A DNA stretch of 50,644 nucleotides from Planctomycetales bacterium (GTDB lineage: Bacteria > Planctomycetota > Planctomycetia > Pirellulales > Lacipirellulaceae). The stretch lies in NCBI GenBank assembly GCA_020427155.1, contig JAGQOW010000021.1, forward strand, positions 1-50,644, read 5' to 3'. Under the pieces are notes generated by a model. The model was not told the DNA's origin, searched no databases, and saw only the letters and a list, made by a program, of their open reading frames with translations. A program made the translations under genes and the position numbers. Positions 9,107 to 17,560 of this stretch are shown here, in pieces (positions within the stretch are counted from its first letter, which is position 1; the number at the start of each line of letters is the position of its first letter).

Positions 9107-10396
9107 CTAAATCAACTTCTGGATGTCGATCAAATGCAACTGCCGGCCTTCATTCTCATGGGGGGCATCAATGCATACGAATCGGCTATCGGGGCTGTAG
9201 CGGGGATGCGTATCGACTCGCCACTCGCCGCCGTAGATCTTGGGGAGATGAAACTTGCCCAAATCAATACGTCTTCCAGATGCAATGTGGAATAAATGCG
9301 GCGTTTGTATCCTCGCCTCGCCCTGTGGGTAAGTGTCATTCAATATCCACTCACCGCCGGGCAGATAACTCAGATGCCCTCCGGAGTCGAGAACCCCATG
9401 GCCGATCTCTTCCACCCGGCCGCCTCCATCGACGTCTTCCAATAAGAAGTCGCCCCAATTCTCATTGCCTAGGAAGTGACGCGATTGGGAAAGAATATGC
9501 GTCGGGTCGCGCCAAATAAAATGCGACGCATAGCCGTTGCCAATAACAATACGAATATCACTCCCGTCGGGCCGTGCAGTGATCAATCGCGTCAAGCGGC
9601 TACCATCGGGATACCGCCAACGATGTAGTGCTATGAATCGAGAACCGTCGGGACTGAATAGCAGATGATTAAAGTAGTGTTTGATCCCGAGCTTCGCCTC
9701 GGGAATCAAGCCTAGCTGGGCGATCTGTGCCACCGAGATGATGAGCTTTGACTTGCCCGTCTCGAGATTGACGTGAAAGATGCCTGAATCTTTAGGCGCC
9801 GGATCGTCGGCATGAGGATCTGCCAGCCCCGCGTAGCCGTAGCCTGCCCGCACGTCCTGAATCCGCCGAAAGTCGGGAGTTACGGCCGACTTGCCATCGG
9901 GGCTGATCGAGTAGATTGGATGCGGAATCTCCTGCTGATCGCCCGTCTCGACATCAAGGATCCGACTTACGAATCGATCGCCTGAGCGATCGTTCCAGAG
10001 CACTTTAGAATTTGATCCAGGCAACCACTGCAACATACAGCCCTGCTGCCAATTCCAAGCTCTACTTTCGCCAAGTTCAATCCAACGATCGTCGTCTTCG
10101 AGATCGATCATGCCGACCTTGATCACGTCGTCGCCTGTGGGCGAGCGATGCTCGAAATCAACCTCGTTGCTGAGCACATAGCGAACCGTCGGATCGAACT
10201 GCAACTTATCGTAATAGCCAAACCAATGATGGCGCGGACCTCGGGTGATCTGGCGCACCGGTGGAAACTGCACCTCGGCCGCAATCGAGCTCAACGGATC
10301 GAACGCCGCCAAGCCTAAGGCTGTGCCTAAACCCAAACCGTCTCGTAGCAAGCGACGACGCGTGAGAGATATCAATGGCAACTCCCAATAGAACAT
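9107..10396 (-). CDS. Tat-exported WD40-like beta-propeller, oligogalacturonate lyase-like
   Basis: This 429-residue protein has a twin-arginine-type start (LTRRRLLRDGLGLGTALG) and repeated TolB/WD40-like blades with SPDG and YSPDS turns (YSISPDGKSAV, LLFSPDGSRFIAL, RYSPDSRFVCID). The opening after the signal, GPRHHWFGYYDKLQFDP, and His-containing loops recall oligogalacturonate-lyase-type seven-bladed propellers, but I would not assign lyase activity. ATG 10396 is the formal start; a TTG eight codons in has GGGAG at better spacing and would still keep the RRR motif. It sits between the ceramidase-fold gene (76 bases) and the BNR gene (20 bases), so co-transcription is likely. Confidence 0.7.
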   Translation of the reverse strand: MFYWELPLISLTRRRLLRDGLGLGTALGLAAFDPLSSIAAEVQFPPVRQITRGPRHHWFGYYDKLQFDPTVRYVLSNEVDFEHRSPTGDDVIKVGMIDLEDDDRWIELGESRAWNWQQGCMLQWLPGSNSKVLWNDRSGDRFVSRILDVETGDQQEIPHPIYSISPDGKSAVTPDFRRIQDVRAGYGYAGLADPHADDPAPKDSGIFHVNLETGKSKLIISVAQIAQLGLIPEAKLGIKHYFNHLLFSPDGSRFIALHRWRYPDGSRLTRLITARPDGSDIRIVIGNGYASHFIWRDPTHILSQSRHFLGNENWGDFLLEDVDGGGRVEEIGHGVLDSGGHLSYLPGGEWILNDTYPQGEARIQTPHLFHIASGRRIDLGKFHLPKIYGGEWRVDTHPRYSPDSRFVCIDAPHENEGRQLHLIDIQKLI

Positions 10397-10472
10397 CTAG
10401 ATCTTAACTGCAAAAAAATGCCGAACGATCGAAGCCCAGGATAAAAGAACCACGGATCTGCAGCAGCTCGCC

Positions 10473-11846
10473 TTACTGCAGAAGCTCTTTCATGGCCGAC
10501 ATTAAGACGCCTTCCACTTCAGGCGCCACTTGCGATGCGCCGGGACTCGCTTCGTAGCCTCCCTGCTGGTAATGCTCTTTCATACAGATGTAACCCGGCG
10601 CATATTCACCGTACGCTGCCATGGCAACAAACAGGTCGGGCCGCATCCCTTGAGCCGCCAATTGATACTCGACCGCCAGTTCGCCGGGCATGTTTAATAC
10701 TCGCGCCGGTCCCAGAGTCAGGCACGTGATGTCAACCGTGTCGCCCGCCATACAACGCTGCAACCAGACAAGGTCTTGCGCGGCATAGGTTCGTTGTGCG
10801 GAATCCTGTTTGTCATCTTTCAACGCCGCCAGAAGCTTTTCTTCCTTTAGGTGCGGCGAAGCGGGCAACACTACCGGCACCGTCTTCCAACTCACGTTTT
10901 CAGCTGAAATTGAATGTTTTTCGGTCGCCTGGTGCGCCTTCGCCATGCCCTCGGCCAGGCGGACGGCCAATGTTTGGCGGTTTTCGTGCGAACCGTCGTT
11001 GTACTTGCCCGCTCCGATGTTGCCGCCCGCGCCATTGAAATGAACATGCGTCAAACCATTGAGCGTCGTTTGCCGCAAAAAACGCGCAATGCCGGGAAAG
11101 TCTGCATGGGCGACACCGGTTCGATAATAGCTTTGAGGATGGGTGGCATAGTAAGTAAGCACCACGATTGGCCGGTCTTCATTCCAAAAGCTGATTGACT
11201 TGACGTAGGGGTCAATCGTGCCTTCAGGCTCAGCGCGCACCGCAGGATCAGCACAAGCCGTAAATCGCATCACCTTTACTTTACCGTCGGGTCCGAGAAT
11301 CCGACGGTTGGAAGCTACTTTCTCGACTTTGGCTTGCCCAAGACCCAAGTGGGTTGCCACACTTGCTGAAGCTGCCGCTGCTTGGACTGCCTCGGCAACA
11401 TTCTCGATCGTCTGCCGCGCAAAGGCGACATCAAACATAGCGCCCCCCAATCCCTGCTCGGCCAGAAGCCGGTCGGCGCTAAAATCACATCTTGGCGCAT
11501 CGTGCTGGTGCAAGACGTGAACCGAAACTCGTTCAAGCGAAGTTTTCACTCCCTTGGCAATCGCTTCTCGCCAACGTTCATAGCCGCCATTGCTAATACC
11601 AATCCAGTCGACCGCACACAGCACGATCGGCTCGCCGCAGCCTACCAGGACAATCCCGCGCGCAGTCAGTGGCATGCCGACCGAATCACATCGACCGTAA
11701 GCCATCGGACTCCCCACCGGGGGCGAAGCGTCGACGACAAAGGCCCCTACTCGCAGTTGTGACTCTTCTCCCGTCGCCGAAGCGACGAGAGAGGCAATCA
11801 AAAAACATCCAAAAGTCAGGTTGCGAATCACCAGATTACGAATCAT
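10473..11846 (-). CDS. Neutral ceramidase-fold secreted protein (paralog 1)
   Basis: A 457-residue protein with a signal peptide to about residue 26 and the N-terminal fold of the neutral/alkaline non-lysosomal ceramidase family: FVVDASPPVGSPMAYG, then VHVLHQHDAP with the two His of the zinc site. The family's catalytic Ser lies in a G-D/N-x-S-P-N block; the matching stretch here, GAGGNIGAG, appears to have Gly instead. Planctomycetes carry many such proteins, often with degradative genes, and ceramide is unlikely as substrate. It starts 9 bases after the PhoPQ-related gene, with AGGG before ATG. The start contains a short tandem repeat, MIRNLVIRNL. A paralog is at 21295-22686. Confidence 0.75.
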   Translation of the reverse strand: MIRNLVIRNLTFGCFLIASLVASATGEESQLRVGAFVVDASPPVGSPMAYGRCDSVGMPLTARGIVLVGCGEPIVLCAVDWIGISNGGYERWREAIAKGVKTSLERVSVHVLHQHDAPRCDFSADRLLAEQGLGGAMFDVAFARQTIENVAEAVQAAAASASVATHLGLGQAKVEKVASNRRILGPDGKVKVMRFTACADPAVRAEPEGTIDPYVKSISFWNEDRPIVVLTYYATHPQSYYRTGVAHADFPGIARFLRQTTLNGLTHVHFNGAGGNIGAGKYNDGSHENRQTLAVRLAEGMAKAHQATEKHSISAENVSWKTVPVVLPASPHLKEEKLLAALKDDKQDSAQRTYAAQDLVWLQRCMAGDTVDITCLTLGPARVLNMPGELAVEYQLAAQGMRPDLFVAMAAYGEYAPGYICMKEHYQQGGYEASPGASQVAPEVEGVLMSAMKELLQ

Positions 11847-11855
11847 AACGCCCTG

Positions 11856-13535
11856 CTACTTTGCCAAGGGAGCGAGTCGACCGGACTCGATTTGAAATAC
11901 CAAGTTGCTACAACCTAGCTTTTCCAGATACCCGGCAATCGCACCAGCCCCCTTCTCGAACGGGCCTTTGGGAACCCAGTTAAGTACGACCGAGACTCCC
12001 CCATCACCAGACTTTCCATCGGTTGTAAGCACCGGATCGTCCCCAATCTCGCGCATCTCCGGCGACTCAAGTGCTGTGACAAGGAACTTCACGACACCTT
12101 CGTTCGGCGCCTGGAAGCGAAGTGTCAGCGAAGTAGGTAGCGTGGGATCCTTGTCAGCAAAAGGGAACACGTCGGGCACGATGCCTACGTTCGTAGTCAC
12201 CTTCAGGGGTGTGGGTGCCCCCACGTCGTAGGTCAACTCCACGAAAAACGCCTTCCAGCCTTTTTCGGGCACTTCCACCTCAGCCAAGTATGTCCCGTCG
12301 TCCTCAGCCTCAAGTTCTTGGCTCTTGTACTCGGGGCCAAGCGACTCGAGCCGAAAGTCCCGAGCCTCAGGATTCACTGCTTGCCATAGCACCACCTTCT
12401 TGGGCTTGTCGACAGGTTTCACATGAAAAACATTCTCTGCCGGCCGCTCCCAGGAATACTCGGGACCTTCTTTACCGGCCAGAATCATTGAATAGAAAGC
12501 CACGAGAGTATCCAAAGCATCACTGTTACCTAGACCATGATCTGTATTGGGAACATAGCGCAAGTACTTTTCGCCTTGCAGATCGTCGAAGTAATGACGC
12601 GAGAGATCCGGCGGAAAAAACTGGTCGCCGGCGGCATTGAGAACGAGTTTTGGCATCTTAAGGCGGTGCCGATAGTGATAGGGATCGACCAGCGCAAACA
12701 GTTCTGGCATCCGCGGATGCGTCGGTATCTGGACCAACTTATGTTCCACGTAGTCGACGATCGAGGGCGCGTAAAACCCATAGGCCGAAAAATGATGTCC
12801 CATCGACTTTTCCAGGTTGAGTATGTCAATCACGATCGGAGAGATGCCCACCACCCGGTCATCCACCGCACCGACAAGCCAGGTCGTCCAGCCTCGCTTG
12901 GAACCCCCTGCCACCACATACTTGTCGATCGTTCGCTTACCCCCTTCTTCCGAGGCCATCAATTCGCTCACCGCATCCATCGCCCGAACCACGCCCTTGA
13001 CCATCGGGTTTCGCGCCGGCCAGGTAGCATCCCCCGTCTCCAGGAACTTCACCCAGGTGTAGGCAATCAGGTCGTCTTCCGTACGTTTCTGACCGTCGCC
13101 GTTAAACACTAAAGGTTGATTGGGGGTCATGCGAATCTCAGCAACTACGGTCCCCGTTGCGCGAGCGATCTCAGTCGTTCTCTCATCGGGACCGTCGGGG
13201 GCGTTGCGTCCGTTCGCACCGCCGCCAATGAACATGAAACCGGTACTTGACTTGATCTCCTTCGGCACTGCGATGGTGACCCAGTGTTGCCAGACCGGGC
13301 GATCGACCTCTTCCTTAGTCCGCCAGGTTTGGGAATTCATCGTGAGAACAAACGTCTGCATATCGCCCGCAGTGTCGCTCTTCACAATTTCCCACGAGTA
13401 CGTGTCGTCTTTCTTCTGCACATAATCGTCCAGCGCGGTCCGCGCCGACGGCGTCTCCTTGGCCAGGCACCTATTAGTCTGACAAACCGCCACAGCAAAA
13501 AGCAGAACAGCGGTCCATTGTTTCAACAGTTTCAT
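11856..13535 (-). CDS. PhoPQ-activated pathogenicity-related protein-like hydrolase
   Basis: A 559-residue secreted protein of the PhoPQ_related family (PqaA-like), an alpha/beta-hydrolase-like fold of unknown substrate. The signal peptide spans residues 1-26 (ends NRCLAKE). Family blocks are ALDDYVQKKDDTYSWEI, FIGGGANGRNAPD, VVAGGSKRGWTTWL (elbow with the presumed nucleophile Ser in GGSKRG), LVDPYHYRHRLKMPK and the late NTDHGLGNSD, whose Asp and His suit a catalytic site. ATG 13535 was preferred over an upstream start at 13580 because AAGGAA precedes it and it opens the signal peptide. The 9-base gap to the ceramidase-fold gene implies one transcript. Confidence 0.85.
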   Translation of the reverse strand: MKLLKQWTAVLLFAVAVCQTNRCLAKETPSARTALDDYVQKKDDTYSWEIVKSDTAGDMQTFVLTMNSQTWRTKEEVDRPVWQHWVTIAVPKEIKSSTGFMFIGGGANGRNAPDGPDERTTEIARATGTVVAEIRMTPNQPLVFNGDGQKRTEDDLIAYTWVKFLETGDATWPARNPMVKGVVRAMDAVSELMASEEGGKRTIDKYVVAGGSKRGWTTWLVGAVDDRVVGISPIVIDILNLEKSMGHHFSAYGFYAPSIVDYVEHKLVQIPTHPRMPELFALVDPYHYRHRLKMPKLVLNAAGDQFFPPDLSRHYFDDLQGEKYLRYVPNTDHGLGNSDALDTLVAFYSMILAGKEGPEYSWERPAENVFHVKPVDKPKKVVLWQAVNPEARDFRLESLGPEYKSQELEAEDDGTYLAEVEVPEKGWKAFFVELTYDVGAPTPLKVTTNVGIVPDVFPFADKDPTLPTSLTLRFQAPNEGVVKFLVTALESPEMREIGDDPVLTTDGKSGDGGVSVVLNWVPKGPFEKGAGAIAGYLEKLGCSNLVFQIESGRLAPLAK

Positions 13536-13601
13536 GCGAGATTCCTTGGTTCTAAAGTTGTAGTTCGGGTCTAAAGTCAATCAATACATACGGCAAGTAG
13601 C

Positions 13602-14945
13602 TTACGCTCTCAAATCATGAATGGGTGTCGCAAAACCTTTAATCGTGTTGTTCGTCAGGCTGATGTTCTTGGTTTCAGTTCCCAGGCGAATGCCCACGCG
13701 CTGAGCGGGAGCACGTGTGTCGAGTATTTCGTTGTCGGCAATCACCACATCTTTGGTCTGTCCCGAGACATCAATGGCAATGCCTTCGTCTCCCCCACTA
13801 TCGACAATGCGATTCCTTTCGACCAAGTTGCGGTTGGCCCAAAAGTCTTTCCCTTGCCGAGGATCTCGAAACAGAATCCCTCCGATACCGCTGCCGATGA
13901 TCTCGTTGTTGCGTATCACGTTGTCGGTGTCATTATGCCCGATCGTCATCCCATGCTTCACGCTGTCGACAATACGGTTGTTCTCCGCCAGGCCGTATTT
14001 GACCCCCCAACACCAGAAGAGGCCGATACCGTTTCGCTCTAGTGTATTGTTACGAATCAAAGGGCGTTGCGAGCCGCTACCAGGGTGCAATCCCAGGTCG
14101 ACATTGTCGTGACTGTGACAGCGCTCGACGACCACATCATGGCAGATCTGCCAGCTGATTCCATCGCCGTGGTAATTCCGCACGGTCAAGTCGGTCATCC
14201 TGACTCGATTGCAATCTTGCAACCAGATACAACCGCCATAGTTACCGTTAAGATTCTCGTTATTCTCTCGGTTTCCATCGAAGCTGAGATTCTCGATTAC
14301 TATGTCTTCGAGATACTCGCCGCTGAAGAGCGGAAAGAGCGTCGCACAGGTCGACTCGCCCGATATCCAAACATTCTTGCGCAGCGGTCGATCGAGCTTG
14401 AAGCGGTTACCGTCTCGAGCTACGAGAGTTCGTTTCAAATTCACAATCCCACCTGCGTCTGGCTTGGCAACGGTAAGAAATACCCCGTCTCCCAATCGAA
14501 ATCCGTCGGAGGACGAGAGGGTGATTTCCTGGTCATACCAATCCGAATCTTCGACTAACTCGGACTTTGCCATGGGGTCCTTCAGAAGCACCGAGTCGGC
14601 GCCGCTGCCCACGACCCTGATTTTCGACGCGAGGAATACTGAATTGCGACAGCGATACTCTCCCGGCAAAATTTTGACCGTCCCGCTACCAAGCCGCGCC
14701 ACATAATCGACTGCCGCCTGAATAGCGACTTCGGTCGTACCAACGATATCCGCCTTGGCCGGGCCCACGGTTATCGTAAGCAGATCACTCCATGCAGGCT
14801 CAAACCGTTGATCCCCAGAGGTGGCTCGCGGATTCGTTACTCGAGGTAACGCCTTGGCAAGCGACGCCATGCCGGCACACGTCCCCGTCGCCGCGCATAA
14901 CGAGCTTCCGAGAAACCGCCTTCGATCCAGTTGAGTCAAACCCAT
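13602..14945 (-). CDS. Tat-exported right-handed beta-helix protein
   Basis: This 447-residue protein begins with a Tat motif (DRRRFLGSSL) and a hydrophobic signal ending near ALP. The rest is a parallel beta-helix of the pectate-lyase type: many repeats of short strands with Asn ladders (IENLSFDGNRENNENLNGN, IRNNEIIGSGIGGILFRD, NRNLVERNRIVDSG, ISLTNNTIKG). Such proteins are polysaccharide lyases, epimerases or glycan binders; the residues do not settle which. It is the promoter-proximal gene of the minus-strand arm, 66 bases before the PhoPQ-related gene, with GAAGGA before its ATG, and it faces the divergent esterase gene. Confidence 0.82.
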   Translation of the reverse strand: MGLTQLDRRRFLGSSLCAATGTCAGMASLAKALPRVTNPRATSGDQRFEPAWSDLLTITVGPAKADIVGTTEVAIQAAVDYVARLGSGTVKILPGEYRCRNSVFLASKIRVVGSGADSVLLKDPMAKSELVEDSDWYDQEITLSSSDGFRLGDGVFLTVAKPDAGGIVNLKRTLVARDGNRFKLDRPLRKNVWISGESTCATLFPLFSGEYLEDIVIENLSFDGNRENNENLNGNYGGCIWLQDCNRVRMTDLTVRNYHGDGISWQICHDVVVERCHSHDNVDLGLHPGSGSQRPLIRNNTLERNGIGLFWCWGVKYGLAENNRIVDSVKHGMTIGHNDTDNVIRNNEIIGSGIGGILFRDPRQGKDFWANRNLVERNRIVDSGGDEGIAIDVSGQTKDVVIADNEILDTRAPAQRVGIRLGTETKNISLTNNTIKGFATPIHDLRA

Positions 14946-15166
14946 CGTCCTTCTCGCTGCCAGAGTGAGAACCGCTGTTCGATTGTAAGAACTAGCCGAG
15001 ACAAATGCAAAGTCGCAGCCATCGCTGCCAACAGCCGGCTATCACCTGCGGCTACCACTGCGAATCAGGAGGTGGTTTTTTCCCGTCTGCTGGCCAACTT
15101 GCTTGCTTTTGAGTTCCCTAAGGGCTAGCTTTGAGGCCACCAGCCAACGATATCCAGGAGAAACCA
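14946..15166. promoter_or_regulatory. Divergent promoter region between the two degradative arms
   Basis: The 221 bases separate the beta-helix gene (leftward) from the esterase gene (rightward), so promoters for both arms should lie here. I could not pick out convincing -35/-10 boxes or an operator. An imperfect GC-rich inverted segment is present around 15030-15070. The call rests on position only. Confidence 0.4.
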
Positions 15167-16057
15167 ATGAAGCTCTCGATCCTGCTGTTAGTCGCTCTCG
15201 TTGCTCGCTCCGGTTATGCGTCGGCAGATTCGCCAACCTTTGCAGACGTGGCGTACGGCCCCCATGCTGCCCAGGTGCTCGACTTTTGGCAAGCCGAAGG
15301 CGACGGACCACGTCCCCTGTTGGTCTATATACATGGCGGCGGCTGGGTCGCCGGCGACAAGAAACAGAAATCCGATCGCTTTCAACTGTTCCTTGATCGT
15401 GGGATATCCTACGCCGCAATCAACTACCGACTCACCGGCGAGGCTCCGCTGCCCGCTCCGGTACATGATGCTGCCCGGGCAATTCAATTCATCCGCTCGA
15501 AGACCGAAGAGTGGAACCTCGACAAAAACCGCATTGTACTTACAGGCGGCAGCGCCGGTGCTTGCACTTCGATGTGGCTCCTCTTGCACGACGATTTGGC
15601 CGACTCCGACTCAGACGATCCCGTCGAGCGCGAGTCCACCCGAGTCACAGCCGCCGCCGTTAGCGCTGGACAAACTTCGATCGATCCCAAAGTGATCGAA
15701 CCGTGGCTAGGCCCCAACGTGCTGCAACACCGTATGATCAACATGGCCGTCGGTGAATCAACGATCGAAGGAGCACTTAAGAACTATGAGAAACATCGCG
15801 ACCTCTACGTAGAGTTTTCGCCGTATAACCATCTCGACGGCAAAGATCCCCCGCTGCTGATGACCTATGGCAATGACATGACGTTACCCTCTAAAAACTC
15901 CGGCCACGGCATTCATCATCCCGTCTACGGAGTCAAATTGAAGGAAAAGTCTGATCAAGTTGGGCACGAGTGCTATTTACTCATCGATGGAGTCTCTGAA
16001 TCGGACAAGTACTCCACGGCCAACGATTTTCTGCTGGACAAGCTCCTGACCCCGTAG
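15167..16057 (+). CDS. Secreted alpha/beta-hydrolase (esterase/lipase of HSL/BD-FAE type)
   Basis: A 296-residue secreted esterase. The signal peptide (MKLSILLLVALVARSGYASA) is followed by VAYGPHAAQVLDFW, an opening seen in carbohydrate esterases of this type. The oxyanion-hole motif HGGGWVAGDK and the nucleophile elbow TGGSAGACTSMW (GxSxG) are clear. A late His-containing loop (GHGIHHPVYG, VGHECYLLIDG) supplies the catalytic His. ATG 15167 has GGAG eight bases upstream and was chosen over the longer frame from 15131. It leads the plus-strand arm, 58 bases before the BNR gene. A substrate such as an acylated sugar is inferred from context only. Confidence 0.85.
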   Translation: MKLSILLLVALVARSGYASADSPTFADVAYGPHAAQVLDFWQAEGDGPRPLLVYIHGGGWVAGDKKQKSDRFQLFLDRGISYAAINYRLTGEAPLPAPVHDAARAIQFIRSKTEEWNLDKNRIVLTGGSAGACTSMWLLLHDDLADSDSDDPVERESTRVTAAAVSAGQTSIDPKVIEPWLGPNVLQHRMINMAVGESTIEGALKNYEKHRDLYVEFSPYNHLDGKDPPLLMTYGNDMTLPSKNSGHGIHHPVYGVKLKEKSDQVGHECYLLIDGVSESDKYSTANDFLLDKLLTP

Positions 16058-16115
16058 CGCCAACCCGAGCTTACACCTTGATACGTCTATTCCAATCAGC
16101 ACTAGGGTTACGATT

Positions 16116-17315
16116 GTGAAAGCTCCGTGTCTCTTGTCCTTGCTCTTTCTTGCCCTGCTGGCAACCGGCTCATTAAGTGCTGAGCCCGCCCTCGATTTCG
16201 ACATCGAACTCACAACCATCAATTCAGGCTACGATGGCAAGACATGCTGGGTTCACCCTCGCCTCGGAGCGATTCCCGGCACGCAGCCGATCGTCGTGCT
16301 GACAATGCAAAAGCTGCTGCTTACCGGCTCCGACGTTTTCTATGCACTGCACGAGATGAGGACTGACGATCTGGGAAGACATTGGTCTGGTCCCCAAAAG
16401 CACGATACACTAGGACGACGCGAGGGAGCTGACGGTTTGATTGCCGTTATCTGCGACTTTACTCCCCAATGGCACGCCAAGACTGGTACGCTTTTGGGCA
16501 CGGGCCACGTCGCCAAGTACGAGGGTGATCATCTCGCCAAGGACTACTCGCGGCAAACTGGCTACTCGGTCTACGACCTTACGGAAAAGACCTGGTCACG
16601 CTGGGACACGGTAGCCATGCCCGACGATAGTCGCTTCTACAGTTCAGGCGCCGGCTGCTCGCAACGGGTCGACTTGCCAAATGGCGACATCCTCTTGCCG
16701 TTCTACACGCGTGCCAAAGGCGAAGTGCGATATACGACCAGCGTGATGCGCTGCCAATTCGACGGCGCCAAGCTGCGCTATGTCGAGCATGGGCCTGAAT
16801 TGGCCTTGGAGGTCTCCCGCGGCATGGTCGAACCCTCGCTTACCCAGTTTGCAGGGAAGTTCTATCTCACCATTCGCAACGACCAGGCCGGCTACGTCGC
16901 CACCAGCAACGACGGGCTACATTTCGATCCACCCAAGAAATGGACCTTCGACGATGGCACCGACCTCGGCAGCTACAACACACAACAACATTGGGTCACA
17001 CACAGCGACGGACTGTTCCTCGTCTACACGCGCCGCGGTCTCGACAACGACCATGTCTTCCGCCATCGGGCGCCACTGATGATCGCACGAGTCGATCCAC
17101 AGACGTTGCAAGTGATTCGCCGCACCGAACGTGTTCTGGTTCCCGAACGAGGCGCTCGGCTCGGCAATTTCGCCATAACCAACGTCAATGAGCACGAAAC
17201 TTGGGTCAGCGTGGCCGAGTGGATGCAGCGCAACGGTCCCGACTATGTCATCCCCGTCGACAATCCGCATGGTGCCGACAACAGCGTTTACGTGGCGAAG
17301 ATTCTCTGGAAATAA
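16116..17315 (+). CDS. Secreted BNR/sialidase-like protein (second propeller)
   Basis: A 399-residue secreted protein with a signal peptide (to LSAEP, about residue 23) and a sialidase-type propeller. One full Asp box is visible, TDDLGRHW, with degenerate ones later (ATSNDGLHFDPPKKW). The order 'rate the case, compare with display of terms' of canonical sialidase residues cannot be verified by eye, so no substrate is given. GTG 116 bases into this region is the start (AGGG upstream, signal follows directly); no ATG fits. It is more distant from, but the same fold as, the BNR protein at 8010-9086. The following gene begins 245 bases on, after an inverted repeat. Confidence 0.72.
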   Translation: MKAPCLLSLLFLALLATGSLSAEPALDFDIELTTINSGYDGKTCWVHPRLGAIPGTQPIVVLTMQKLLLTGSDVFYALHEMRTDDLGRHWSGPQKHDTLGRREGADGLIAVICDFTPQWHAKTGTLLGTGHVAKYEGDHLAKDYSRQTGYSVYDLTEKTWSRWDTVAMPDDSRFYSSGAGCSQRVDLPNGDILLPFYTRAKGEVRYTTSVMRCQFDGAKLRYVEHGPELALEVSRGMVEPSLTQFAGKFYLTIRNDQAGYVATSNDGLHFDPPKKWTFDDGTDLGSYNTQQHWVTHSDGLFLVYTRRGLDNDHVFRHRAPLMIARVDPQTLQVIRRTERVLVPERGARLGNFAITNVNEHETWVSVAEWMQRNGPDYVIPVDNPHGADNSVYVAKILWK

Positions 17316-17423
17316 CCCAATCGGCTTCTAACCGAATCTCAAGGTCACTCCGCGGCAGAAACTCGCTAGCGACGGGGCGGTTGCTATATTATCTATTAGC
17401 AGCGCAGTTATTGATTACTTACG

Positions 17424-17468
17424 CCCCGCTGCAACGTACTTGCTAGCCAAGAACCGATTGCAGCGGGG
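17424..17468. other. 11-base inverted repeat in the leader of the PVC dehydrogenase gene
   Basis: CCCCGCTGCAA at 17424-17434 pairs perfectly with TTGCAGCGGGG at 17458-17468. The loop holds a small CTTG/CAAG stem. The palindrome GCTAGC occurs three times around it (17365, 17442 and 17473). No T run follows, so it is either a Rho-dependent or processed 3' end of the BNR gene, or a regulatory structure about 90 bases before the GTG at 17561. Confidence 0.5.
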
Positions 17469-17560
17469 ACTCGCTAGCTTTGCACTGGTTAAGAGGAATT
17501 GCTGCATCTACTTGCGGAGATGGCTTTGATTGAATCAACGAGGACCATAGGAGATCTGCC

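Noticed and set aside
10473..11846. Naming the protein a ceramidase
   Set aside because: The fold is shared but the nucleophile Ser appears missing and the genomic setting is carbohydrate-like, so only the fold is claimed.
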